Source of the DNA: Prevotellaceae bacterium
Lineage (GTDB): Bacteria > Bacteroidota > Bacteroidia > Bacteroidales > Bacteroidaceae
Direction of reading: 5' to 3'
Assembly: GCA_015257125.1 (NCBI GenBank)
Contig: JABZKU010000007.1
Span: 29,556 to 93,555 of the forward strand
Length of the DNA: 64,000 nucleotides
In this document: piece after piece, positions 26,495-33,628 of the stretch
Position numbering within the stretch: position 1 is the stretch's first letter
Layout of the letters: each line of letters starts with the position of its first letter
Notes under the pieces: model-generated
Seen by the model: the letters and a program-made list of their open reading frames with translations, nothing else
Databases searched by the model: none
Told to the model about the DNA's origin: nothing
Translations under genes and position numbers: made by a program

Positions 26495-27331
26495 ATGCTT
26501 CCTCGCCACTTATCCTTCCTTTTGCTACTTCTCGCATCAGCACTCTATTCTGTTGCACAAGTCCCAATAACCATCAAGAATAATTGGATGTATGTAGAAG
26601 CATCTTTTTCATATGGCGATAAGCGTTTTCCAATTTCTGCAATGATAGATACAGGATGCACCTATTGTGTTATAGATTCAACTTTTGCCGTAGATTCTTG
26701 TGGAATTACGCCCCAAAATCCTGATTATAATGGATATAACACATCGAGAGATAGAACTCGTATTTTCTACACCACAATTCCTATTTTATGTGTGGGAAGA
26801 AAAGAATTCACAGACGTCAAGTGCGCCATAATAGATTTGTCTGGTAAGTTCCAAACAAATCATCGCTTTATCATTGGAGCAGATATCTTGAGCAAAGAGC
26901 TATGGAAATTTAATCTCAAGAGTTGCATCTTAGAATGTTTAGATAAAAACTCTTCACTCTCCTATAAGGGCATTATTACTTGGGACAAGCGTAGTGCCTT
27001 ATTCTATAATGGTATTGTGTTAAAAGCCAAAGTAAATGGCAAGAAGGCATTTTTCCTCTTTGATACAGGTTCTCGTTATAATCAATTACCCAAGGAGGTG
27101 GGTATTCTACCAACTGATACAATTGTAAAAGAATTTGCTAACATTGCAACAACTATAGTATGGAAAAATAGAGAAAGAGTCCAAGCGGCACAGTTTTCAC
27201 TTTCTTCTATAAACTTGCCAATAGACTTTCTACTGACAAATGAATCTATAGGCTATCTTAATGTAGAGTTTCTACTTGATAGAACCTTTATTATAGACTA
27301 TACTAAGAAAAGGATTTTGCTCGTAGAGTAA
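26495..27331 (+). CDS. Secreted double-DTG aspartic protease-like protein, copy 2
   Basis: A 278-residue paralogue of the protein at 25268, with signal peptide cut near YSVAQ. The mature N-terminus VPITIKNNWMYVEASFSY is almost the same as in copy 3. Asp52 lies in MIDTGCTYCVIDS, FIIGAD at 125-130 and Asp190 in FFLFDTGSRYNQLP. The C-terminal half ends in GYLNVEFLLDRTFIIDY. The chosen ATG follows the -7 element by 41 bp; the longer frame begins upstream of the promoter. Both active-site motifs are intact, so it is probably active. AT-rich codon use sets it apart from the flanking core genes. Confidence 0.85.
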   Translation: MLPRHLSFLLLLLASALYSVAQVPITIKNNWMYVEASFSYGDKRFPISAMIDTGCTYCVIDSTFAVDSCGITPQNPDYNGYNTSRDRTRIFYTTIPILCVGRKEFTDVKCAIIDLSGKFQTNHRFIIGADILSKELWKFNLKSCILECLDKNSSLSYKGIITWDKRSALFYNGIVLKAKVNGKKAFFLFDTGSRYNQLPKEVGILPTDTIVKEFANIATTIVWKNRERVQAAQFSLSSINLPIDFLLTNESIGYLNVEFLLDRTFIIDYTKKRILLVE

Positions 27332-27337
27332 GATTGT

Positions 27338-27375
27338 GCACCAAGAGAGCCTGCATATGCAGGCTCTCTTGGTGC
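27338..27375. terminator. Perfect 18-bp palindromic hairpin between protease 2 and peptide 2
   Basis: GCACCAAGAGAGCCTGCA (27338..27355) and its exact reverse complement (27358..27375) are separated by only 2 nt. It sits between convergent genes. Its sequence is unrelated to the hairpins in the other two cassettes, although the position is the same. Confidence 0.88.
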
Positions 27376-27377
27376 TC

Positions 27378-27533
27378 TTAAAACGTCTGGGTAAAAGTAA
27401 TCTCTCCATGAGGTTCCATTTGAGGATCTCTATCTACATGAACAGAGAAATGCTTCTTTATCCAATTCCAAATAGAGGTAAAGATATTTCCTCCATAAAT
27501 ACTTTAGAGTTCTTGCTCCGTAAGCAAGCGCAT
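27378..27533 (-). pseudogene. GG-leader peptide precursor, copy 2, disrupted
   Basis: Homologue of the 26178..26348 gene. Reading from the Met at 27533 gives MRLLTEQEL, then a TAA stop at 27504..27506 where copy 1 has a His codon, then SIYGG and the core NIFTSIWNWIKKHF. The codon matching the first Met of copy 1 is ACG here. The core is well preserved (36 residues, ending TFTQTF), so the lesions look recent. CAA to TAA would be a one-base change. Confidence 0.75.
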
Positions 27534-27700
27534 ATGAGTATTAGTCGTACTGTGTGTGGGGGGGATTATAGTGTTATGTGTCAATATTGACGATTGCAAA
27601 AAATAAGCACCACATTTGAATTGGCAAAGTTGTTCATCATGTTATTTTATTATGAAGCAGAAAACGCTCTCTATATCTTCTGTATTTGATAAGAAACCTC

Positions 27701-27708
27701 TATATTTG
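27701..27708 (+). promoter_or_regulatory. -7 element of protease copy 3
   Basis: TATATTTG, 36 bp before the ATG at 27744. A TTTG lies 12 bp upstream of it, as also in copy 1, which is shorter than the usual spacing. Confidence 0.5.
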
Positions 27709-27743
27709 GACTGAATTCATTTCTCCTCAACAACTATTATACA

Positions 27744-28589
27744 ATGATTAGTCGTTCCATATTTTTACTTTCAACACTCATCATCTCAGTGCTAAGTGCA
27801 GCTGCGCAAGTTCCTATTACCATCAAGAATAATTGGATGTATGTTGATGCTTCTTTCTCATATGAGGGAAAAGATATTCCTATTTCTGCGCTGATAGATA
27901 CGGGAGCTTCTGTATGCATCATGGATTCTATCTTTGCGGCGGATTCATGTAACATCAAAATAGAGAAGAGTAATGCCGTAATAGGCAATACAAACGGAAA
28001 GAAGGTCGTCTCTTTTAAATTCAATCTAGACAGTATTAATCTAGGAGGACATAAGTATTACGACGTATGCTGCTATATTCTTAATTTGTCTGGGATGTTT
28101 GCCCAATATGCCCCCAAGTTTATTATAGGAGGAGATGTCCTAAAACGTGACTATTGGGAATTTGATTTAGGAAAGTTCTCAATGATACAACGTACAATAA
28201 TCCCCCAAAATATCCAGTATCAGTTGCATTGGAAGAATCATGAAGACTATTCTAGTGCATTTCTAAACGCTATCATCTTCCAAGGAAAGATTGCTGGACA
28301 AAAAACAAAAATCTTATTTGATACTGGTAGTCGAACAAATAAGATGCCTAGGAGTTTTGGAGTAATGCCTACTAAAATAGAGACTCAAGAAGTAGCCAAT
28401 ATAGCCGAAGCATTAAGAAAAGAAACAAGAGGTGTATGTGAAAATATTCCTGTAGTCATGAAAGATTGGGACTTTACTTTAGATTTTGTCGTAAGCGAAG
28501 AAAAGATTCCTCGTTTAAATATAGACTTTCTCAAGGGAAAATCATTTATTCTAAGCTATAAGCAAAAGAGCTTGTATGTATTATACTGA
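27744..28589 (+). CDS. Secreted double-DTG aspartic protease-like protein, copy 3
   Basis: A 281-residue paralogue, signal peptide cut near SAAAQ. Asp52 lies in LIDTGASVCIMDS, with Ala-Ser replacing the Cys-Thr that follows DTG in copies 1 and 2. The post-active-site motif is FIIGGD and the second site is KILFDTGSRTNKMP (Asp193). The C-terminal end reads PRLNIDFLKGKSFILSY. Both DTG motifs are kept although its partner peptide gene is broken. Same order as the other cassettes: protease, hairpin, convergent peptide relic. Confidence 0.85.
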   Translation: MISRSIFLLSTLIISVLSAAAQVPITIKNNWMYVDASFSYEGKDIPISALIDTGASVCIMDSIFAADSCNIKIEKSNAVIGNTNGKKVVSFKFNLDSINLGGHKYYDVCCYILNLSGMFAQYAPKFIIGGDVLKRDYWEFDLGKFSMIQRTIIPQNIQYQLHWKNHEDYSSAFLNAIIFQGKIAGQKTKILFDTGSRTNKMPRSFGVMPTKIETQEVANIAEALRKETRGVCENIPVVMKDWDFTLDFVVSEEKIPRLNIDFLKGKSFILSYKQKSLYVLY

Positions 28590-28593
28590 AATG

Positions 28594-28635
28594 AAAGAGC
28601 TGCTGTACATTTTACTAATTGTACAGCAGCTCTTT
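28594..28635. terminator. Perfect 16-bp hairpin after protease copy 3
   Basis: AAAGAGCTGCTGTACA (28594..28609) and its exact reverse complement (28620..28635) with a 10-nt loop. It stands in the same place as the hairpins of cassettes 1 and 2 but has a different sequence. Confidence 0.88.
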
Positions 28636-28645
28636 GAGTAAATTC

Positions 28646-28747
28646 TCAGAGAATTACTCCTGCTTCAACTCTGTTGTTTGGATCATCTGTTGTTCTTTGA
28701 AATAGATGTTTCTTTAGCCAGTTCCAAATGGAGTTCAAGATATTGCC
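28646..28747 (-). pseudogene. GG-leader peptide, copy 3, core only
   Basis: In frame, 33 codons read G-NILNSIWNWLKKHL... and end in AGVIL then TGA. This matches the core of peptides 1 and 2. The leader is absent: only the last Gly remains. Upstream of it comes ACC, a stop, and sequence unrelated to the other copies. A deletion or rearrangement therefore ends inside the GG site, at about 28745..28748. Confidence 0.7.
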
Positions 28748-29021
28748 GGTTCACCCGACATTTGGAGTGATAGGGGGGCTAAAAAGAAGAAAAGCGCAGA
28801 ATCTAATCGTATGGGCTGATCGCTCACCTTCTCCTCAACGGCATGCTTCACACGAAGACGCATCTTATGCTCACCGGCTTCGGCGAAAGTCACGACACCG
28901 GGCTGCTTCTCTCGTGAAGAACTACGCGAACCGCCCTCAAAAGATCCATTCGTACTCATCCGCACCCTAGCTATCATTCTGTAGCTTAATGATGACTGGT
29001 GCGGTCTTATCCTCTGCCACC
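28748..29021 (-). pseudogene. Degenerate coding fragments at a rearrangement junction
   Basis: Two frames carry protein-like debris on the minus strand. One reads FSIEVAEDKTAPVIIKLQND before a stop at 28967..28969. The other reads PGVVTFAEAGEHKMRLRVKH and continues to LDSALFFF, a pattern reminiscent of beta-sandwich domains of glycoside hydrolases. Neither has a start or full length. I cannot name the parent genes. Confidence 0.5.
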
Positions 29022-29654
29022 TCAATAGAGAAGGGAGAGGATATGGGAATAGAGACGAAACAATAGCATAAGACGAAACAATAGCATAATAATAAGCAAT
29101 ATTGCGATTGAGCTATATCGAATACAACCGTTATTCATTTTCCTTGTTTGATATTCTGTTTGCCATGCACCATGCAGATTCTCTTCAATATATGAATCGT
29201 CTTTGAACAGATAGACCAGCGGTTCTACATCAAAAACAAAATCAGAGATCGGCTCTCGCTCTTCCCAAATAATTGGGGAAGAAGCGATGAATTCCTCATA
29301 AGGAACTTTTATTCGGCTATCATCATAACAATGTAACTTTAAATGTCTTCTCGTCTTACGTTCGCTTGGGTATAGTATGAACAATAATCCATGCCATATA
29401 TTCTCAACATCATACTTGTACCCCAAGTAAATGCAATACATGTGACCTTCATAGGCGGGATAAGAATATTTTCGACCCATTTCAAGAAACAACTTAAAGT
29501 ACTCTCCGCTTTTTGAGAATAATCCCGGAATAACCTCTTCTTTCGTATAGATATACCAGAACCACACGTTATCATCATTGCAATAGGCACTCAAAGGCAA
29601 ATCTCTTCCCCCAATCAAAATCCTCTTACCTGTCTTATTCTCTATTTTCATCAT
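29022..29654 (-). CDS. Hypothetical protein with C-terminal membrane segment
   Basis: A 210-residue protein of unknown family. The first 165 residues look soluble and rich in Tyr/Trp/Asp (NDDNVWFWYIYTKEEVIPG and HGLLFILYPSERKTRRHLKL); the last 30 are strongly hydrophobic (IAILLIIMLLFRLMLLFRL). The repeated MLLFRL comes from an 18-bp tandem duplication at 29053..29088. Its ATG overlaps the stop of the truncated frame at 29651..29791. AT-rich and unlike the core genes; probably horizontally acquired. A toxin/immunity-type role is possible but not shown. Confidence 0.6.
   Translation of the reverse strand: MMKIENKTGKRILIGGRDLPLSAYCNDDNVWFWYIYTKEEVIPGLFSKSGEYFKLFLEMGRKYSYPAYEGHMYCIYLGYKYDVENIWHGLLFILYPSERKTRRHLKLHCYDDSRIKVPYEEFIASSPIIWEEREPISDFVFDVEPLVYLFKDDSYIEENLHGAWQTEYQTRKMNNGCIRYSSIAILLIIMLLFRLMLLFRLYSHILSLLY
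29053..29088. repeat. 18-bp perfect tandem duplication inside a coding region
   Basis: AGACGAAACAATAGCATA occurs twice in a row. In the minus-strand gene it adds six residues in frame to the hydrophobic tail. It is a likely site of slippage. Confidence 0.9.
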
Positions 29655-29791
29655 TTCAAAACCGTAAATTTCACTTCATCAAATACTGCGTATAAAGTTT
29701 GCTTACCATCACGTGTTATCTTCCAAATTTCAGTTCCGTCTTCGATAGAAACTCCAAGACCTCTTGTTATTGTAAATTCTGGAAGCTCTAT
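29651..29791 (-). pseudogene. C-terminal fragment of an unknown protein
   Basis: An open stretch of 46 codons reads IELPEFTITRGLGVSIEDG, then TEIWKITRDGKQTLYAVFDE, then VKFTVLK and stop. It has no start codon and meets an in-frame TAG just upstream. The stop overlaps the ATG of the next gene (ATGA), so the two were once coupled. Parent family not recognised. Confidence 0.55.
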
Positions 29792-29803
29792 ACCCTACCA
29801 TTT

Positions 29804-30178
29804 CTATGATGAGGTAGGGTTGTGATAATACGCTCGTTGAAAATCTCGCCAGTCTCTCATCAGTTCATAAACCTCTTCGATAGGAATAATAGCTTCTACC
29901 TTGTCGTCTTCGTATACATTCTTTACTACTGCTTTTTCTCTATCACACTCTATCATATACATCTCAAAGCCAAATCCTTCATAAAAATCGACTTCGCCTC
30001 TCAGTAGCATTTCTATTGAGGAAACTATTTCCTCTGCATACTCAAGGTCTATGTGATTTACTTCAGACCAGAAAAATATTCCATACTTTGAAGCATTCCC
30101 TAAATGAATGACAGAGGGAATGGTTTTCTTTAATCCATCCGGTCCGTAGCAATCTATTTTACCAAATCGATATTGCAT
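29804..30178 (-). CDS. Hypothetical small acidic protein
   Basis: A 124-residue cytoplasmic-looking protein (MQYRFGKIDCYGPDGLKKTI ... VEAIIPIEEVYELMRDWRDF). No known domain recognised; size and acidity resemble immunity proteins in polymorphic-toxin islands, but that is only an impression. The start at 30178 is chosen because the DUF805 terminator (30190..30223) lies just upstream, which rules out the longer frame. An 8-bp hairpin (ACCCTACC/GGTAGGGT, 29792..29820) covers the stop codon. Confidence 0.6.
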   Translation of the reverse strand: MQYRFGKIDCYGPDGLKKTIPSVIHLGNASKYGIFFWSEVNHIDLEYAEEIVSSIEMLLRGEVDFYEGFGFEMYMIECDREKAVVKNVYEDDKVEAIIPIEEVYELMRDWRDFQRAYYHNPTSS

Positions 30179-30189
30179 AGTTGTCAAAA

Positions 30190-30223
30190 CAAAAGCTCTC
30201 AGGAACATCGATTCCCGAGAGCT
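30190..30223 (-). terminator. Terminator of the DUF805 gene
   Basis: AGCTCTC (30194..30200) pairs with GAGAGCT (30217..30223), with further GGAA/TTCC pairing inside. TTTTGTTTTG follows on the minus strand. Confidence 0.8.
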
Positions 30224-30279
30224 AAAATAGAGGATGTATGCGCCTTGCTTAGCGAAGCACAGGCGCAAGGAATCATCTA

Positions 30280-30636
30280 TCAATATTGCGCAGGATGATC
30301 CTTGGGGTTGGCACCATATTGGTTTTCACCGGGCTGGCTGTCTTGCACGTAGAAGTAGATCAAGATCAGCGCGCCGACAAGAGGAATCAATACCAGAAAG
30401 ACGAACCAACCACTCTTACCGGTGTCTTGCAGGCGGCGTACTGAAACGGCCAAAGCAGGAAGAAGTACGAGCAGAGAATAGAGTGAGCCGAGTTGGTCGA
30501 AGCCAATCACACGGCCTACACCACCCACTACAAGGGCGATGATGAAATTGAAGAGCACAAAGTACCAAAACTCTGCACGGCGTGCACGGCCGTTGAAATC
30601 AACGTAGTGCTTCAGGCAATAAAGAAAATACTTCAT
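30280..30636 (-). CDS. DUF805 family inner-membrane protein
   Basis: A 118-residue membrane protein of the DUF805 family (YhaH type). The start reads YVDFNGRARRAEFWYFVLFN, the family signature, followed by helices at about 25-45, 50-66 and 78-97 with RRLQDTGKSGW between the second and third. The hydrophilic tail is QDSQPGENQYGANP. Function unknown. It marks the return to GC-rich core sequence at the right side of the island. Confidence 0.92.
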   Translation of the reverse strand: MKYFLYCLKHYVDFNGRARRAEFWYFVLFNFIIALVVGGVGRVIGFDQLGSLYSLLVLLPALAVSVRRLQDTGKSGWFVFLVLIPLVGALILIYFYVQDSQPGENQYGANPKDHPAQY

Positions 30637-30660
30637 TGAGAAAAAATTTATTGAGGGGTT

Positions 30661-30706
30661 AAAAACAGCAGAGTTCCGCCGTCGGGCAAGCCCGACAGCA
30701 GAACTC
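30661..30706 (-). terminator. Terminator of ppdK
   Basis: GAGTTC/GAACTC (30671..30676, 30701..30706) and GTCGGGC/GCCCGAC (30681..30687, 30690..30696) form a two-part stem. TGCTGTTTTTAA follows on the minus strand. Confidence 0.8.
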
Positions 30707-30717
30707 AGATAGATTGC

Positions 30718-33447
30718 TTATTTTTCGTCTTCCACAGCAGCCTGCGCAGCAGCAAGGCGGGCGATGGGCACACGGAAGGGCGAGCAGCTCACATAGTTGA
30801 GGCCTACGCGGTGGCAGAACTTCACGGAGCTGGGTTCACCGCCGTGTTCACCGCAGATGCCGCACTTGAGTTCGGGACGTACGGAGCGTCCCTTCTCTAC
30901 GGCCATGTTCACAAGCTGACCCACGCCCTTCTGGTCGAGCACTTGGAAGGGATCGACTTTGAGAATCTTCTTCTCGAGGTAAACGGGGAGGAAGCTGGCG
31001 ATGTCGTCGCGCGAATAACCGAAGGTCATCTGCGTGAGGTCGTTCGTACCGAAGGAGAAGTACTCTGCGCGGGTGGCGATGCGATCGGCCGTGAGAGCAG
31101 CGCGGGGGATTTCGATCATCGTGCCGACCTTGAAGTCTACGCTCACGCCTTCTTCGGCGAAGAGCTTGGCAGCGGTGTCGCGAATCACCTTCTCTTGGTT
31201 CTCGAACTCATAGAGAATACCGGTGAGGGGCACCATGATTTCGGGATGCGGATCGAGACCTTCCTTCTTCAGTTCGACAGCGGCACCGAGGATGGCGCGC
31301 GTCTGCATAGCGGTGATTTCGGGATAGGTGTTACCGAGACGGCAACCGCGGTGTCCGAGCATCGGGTTGGCCTCAACCAACGAGTTGACACGCTGGCGGA
31401 TGTATTCTACCGTCACGCCCATGGCCTTGGCCATTTCTTCTTGGCCGGCTTGATCGTGAGGAACGAATTCGTGGAGGGGGGGGTCGAGCAGACGCACGTT
31501 GACGGCCTTACCGTCCATGGCGCGGAAGATGCCGAGGAAGTCAGCCTTCTGATAGGGAAGGATCTTCTCGAGGGCCTTTTCGCGACCTTCAACGGTTTCG
31601 CTGAGGATCATTTCGCGCATGGCGACGATCTTTTCGGCTTCGAAGAACATGTGCTCCGTGCGGCAAAGACCGATACCCACAGCGCCGAACTTGGCAGCGA
31701 CGAGAGCGTCTTGGGGCGTGTCGGCGTTGGTGCGCACTTGCAAGCGAGCATATTTGGCGCAGAGATCCATGAGTTCGGAGAAGTCGCCGCTGAGTTCAGC
31801 TGCTTCGGTGGGGATTTCGCCGGCGTAAACACAACCGGTCGTACCGTTGAGCGAAAGGAAATCGCCTTCCTTGAGCGTCTGACCATCGACGGTGAGCGTG
31901 CGTGCCTTGTAGTCCACAACGATGCCACCGGCGCCCGATACGCAGCACTTACCCATACCACGTGCCACAACGGCTGCGTGAGAGGTCATACCACCACGTG
32001 CCGTGAGGATACCTTCGGCAGCGGCCATACCGGCCAAGTCTTCGGGCGAGGTTTCGATACGCACCATGATGACCTTCTTACCGGCTGCGTGCCATTCTTC
32101 GGCATCGTCGGCGTGGAAGACGATCTGACCGCAGGCGGCACCGGGAGAAGCGGGCAAACCGCGCGTGATCTCGTGAGCACCGGCCAAAGCGCGCTTGTTG
32201 AAGACGGGGTGCAAGAGTTCGTCGAGCTTGTTGGGCTCGCAACGCTTGATGGCGGTTTTCTCGTCGATGAGTCCTTCGTGAAGGAGATCCATGGCGATCT
32301 TCACCATTGCGGTACCCGTGCGCTTACCGTTACGCGTTTGGAGGAACCAGAGTTTGCCTTCCTGTACCGTGAACTCCATGTCTTGCATGTCGCGATAGTG
32401 CTGCTCGAGTTTGTTCTGCAAGGTGTCGAGTTCCTTGTAAATCTCGGGCATGGCTTCTTCCATGGAGGGGAACTTGGCAACGCGTTCTTCTTCGCTGATA
32501 CCGGCACGTTCTGCCCAACGCTGTGCACCGATCTTGGTGATCTGCTGAGGCGTGCGGATACCGGCTACCACGTCTTCACCTTGTGCGTTTACCAAATACT
32601 CACCGTTGAAGAGGTTCTCACCGTTACCGGCGTCGCGGCTGAAGCAAACACCCGTTGCAGAGGTTTCGCCCATGTTACCGAACACCATGGCTTGTACGTT
32701 CACAGCCGTACCCCACTCGTCGGGGATCGACTCCATCTTACGATAGAGAATGGCGCGCTCGTTCATCCAGCTGCGGAATACCGCGCAAATGGCACCCCAA
32801 AGTTGTTCTTTGGGATCTGCGGGGAAGTCGTGGCCGGTTTGTGCTTTGATGGCGGCCTTAAAGCGCTCAACGAGATCTTTCAGTTCTTCGACCGTGAGAT
32901 CCTTGTCGAGGTGAATGCCACGAATGGCCTTCACTTCCTCGATGATGGCTTCGAAGGGATCGATGGCTTCCTTGTTCTCGGGCTTCATGCCGAGCACAAC
33001 GTCACCGTACATTTGCACGAAACGACGATAGGAGTCGTATACGAAGTGGGGGTTGCCGGTTTTGGCAGCGAGACCTTCTGCAACTTCGTCGTTGAGACCG
33101 AGGTTGAGAATGGTGTCCATCATACCGGGCATCGATGCGCGCGCACCGGAACGCACGGAGAGCAACAGCGGGTTGGTGGGGTCGCCAAACTTGCTGTTCA
33201 TGCTCACTTCCGTTGTAGCAATGGCGGCTGCCACGGCATCGGTAAGTTCGGCAATGATGGCTTCCTGACCTACGCGATAATAATCGTTGCACGTTTCGGT
33301 GGTGATGGTAAACCCGGGAGGAACGGGCACGCCAATCTTATTCATCTCGGCGAGGTTGGCCCCTTTACCACCGAGCAAATCACGCATCGAGGCGTCGCCC
33401 TCGGCTTTTCCGTCGCCGAATGTGTAAACTCTTTTTACTTGTTCCAT
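30718..33447 (-). CDS. ppdK: Pyruvate, phosphate dikinase
   Basis: Interconverts pyruvate, ATP and phosphate with phosphoenolpyruvate, AMP and diphosphate; in Bacteroidota it links glycolysis and gluconeogenesis at PEP. The 909-residue protein has the N-terminal nucleotide-binding domain (LLGGKGANLAEMNKIGVPVP), the swivelling phosphohistidine domain (GGMTSHAAVVARGMGKCCVS, catalytic His) and the C-terminal PEP-binding barrel with CGICGEHGGEPSSVKF. Length is normal. Start 33447 (MEQVKRVYTFGDG) is set by family N-terminus and by the promoter 31 bp upstream. Confidence 0.97.
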   Translation of the reverse strand: MEQVKRVYTFGDGKAEGDASMRDLLGGKGANLAEMNKIGVPVPPGFTITTETCNDYYRVGQEAIIAELTDAVAAAIATTEVSMNSKFGDPTNPLLLSVRSGARASMPGMMDTILNLGLNDEVAEGLAAKTGNPHFVYDSYRRFVQMYGDVVLGMKPENKEAIDPFEAIIEEVKAIRGIHLDKDLTVEELKDLVERFKAAIKAQTGHDFPADPKEQLWGAICAVFRSWMNERAILYRKMESIPDEWGTAVNVQAMVFGNMGETSATGVCFSRDAGNGENLFNGEYLVNAQGEDVVAGIRTPQQITKIGAQRWAERAGISEEERVAKFPSMEEAMPEIYKELDTLQNKLEQHYRDMQDMEFTVQEGKLWFLQTRNGKRTGTAMVKIAMDLLHEGLIDEKTAIKRCEPNKLDELLHPVFNKRALAGAHEITRGLPASPGAACGQIVFHADDAEEWHAAGKKVIMVRIETSPEDLAGMAAAEGILTARGGMTSHAAVVARGMGKCCVSGAGGIVVDYKARTLTVDGQTLKEGDFLSLNGTTGCVYAGEIPTEAAELSGDFSELMDLCAKYARLQVRTNADTPQDALVAAKFGAVGIGLCRTEHMFFEAEKIVAMREMILSETVEGREKALEKILPYQKADFLGIFRAMDGKAVNVRLLDPPLHEFVPHDQAGQEEMAKAMGVTVEYIRQRVNSLVEANPMLGHRGCRLGNTYPEITAMQTRAILGAAVELKKEGLDPHPEIMVPLTGILYEFENQEKVIRDTAAKLFAEEGVSVDFKVGTMIEIPRAALTADRIATRAEYFSFGTNDLTQMTFGYSRDDIASFLPVYLEKKILKVDPFQVLDQKGVGQLVNMAVEKGRSVRPELKCGICGEHGGEPSSVKFCHRVGLNYVSCSPFRVPIARLAAAQAAVEDEK

Positions 33448-33477
33448 ATTAGATGACTGTTTCAATTTTATATACTG

Positions 33478-33509
33478 CAAATATAACGCAATTTCAGCAA
33501 TCCGCCAAA
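33478..33509 (-). promoter_or_regulatory. ppdK: Promoter of ppdK
   Basis: On the minus strand TTTG (33506..33509) precedes TATATTTG (33478..33485) by 20 bp: a full-consensus Bacteroidota promoter. Confidence 0.85.
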
Positions 33510-33628
33510 TAGATCAGCAGTTTTTGCTAACCATGGTTTGAAAAAATCGCACGTTTTATACTGAAAACGCTACATGAACGCGAAGTTACAAAAAAAAACG
33601 ACAAATCTATCGCCCGCGAAGGGTCTGT

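Noticed and set aside
26157..27590. Plus-strand open frames over the peptide genes (for example near 26157 and 27336)
   Set aside because: They share a similar segment only because they are the reverse strand of the GG-peptide genes. The minus-strand reading gives a coherent leader and core.
30811..33456. Open frame of about 880 codons opposite ppdK
   Set aside because: Shadow of the ppdK gene with biased His/Glu/Val-rich composition and no known motifs.
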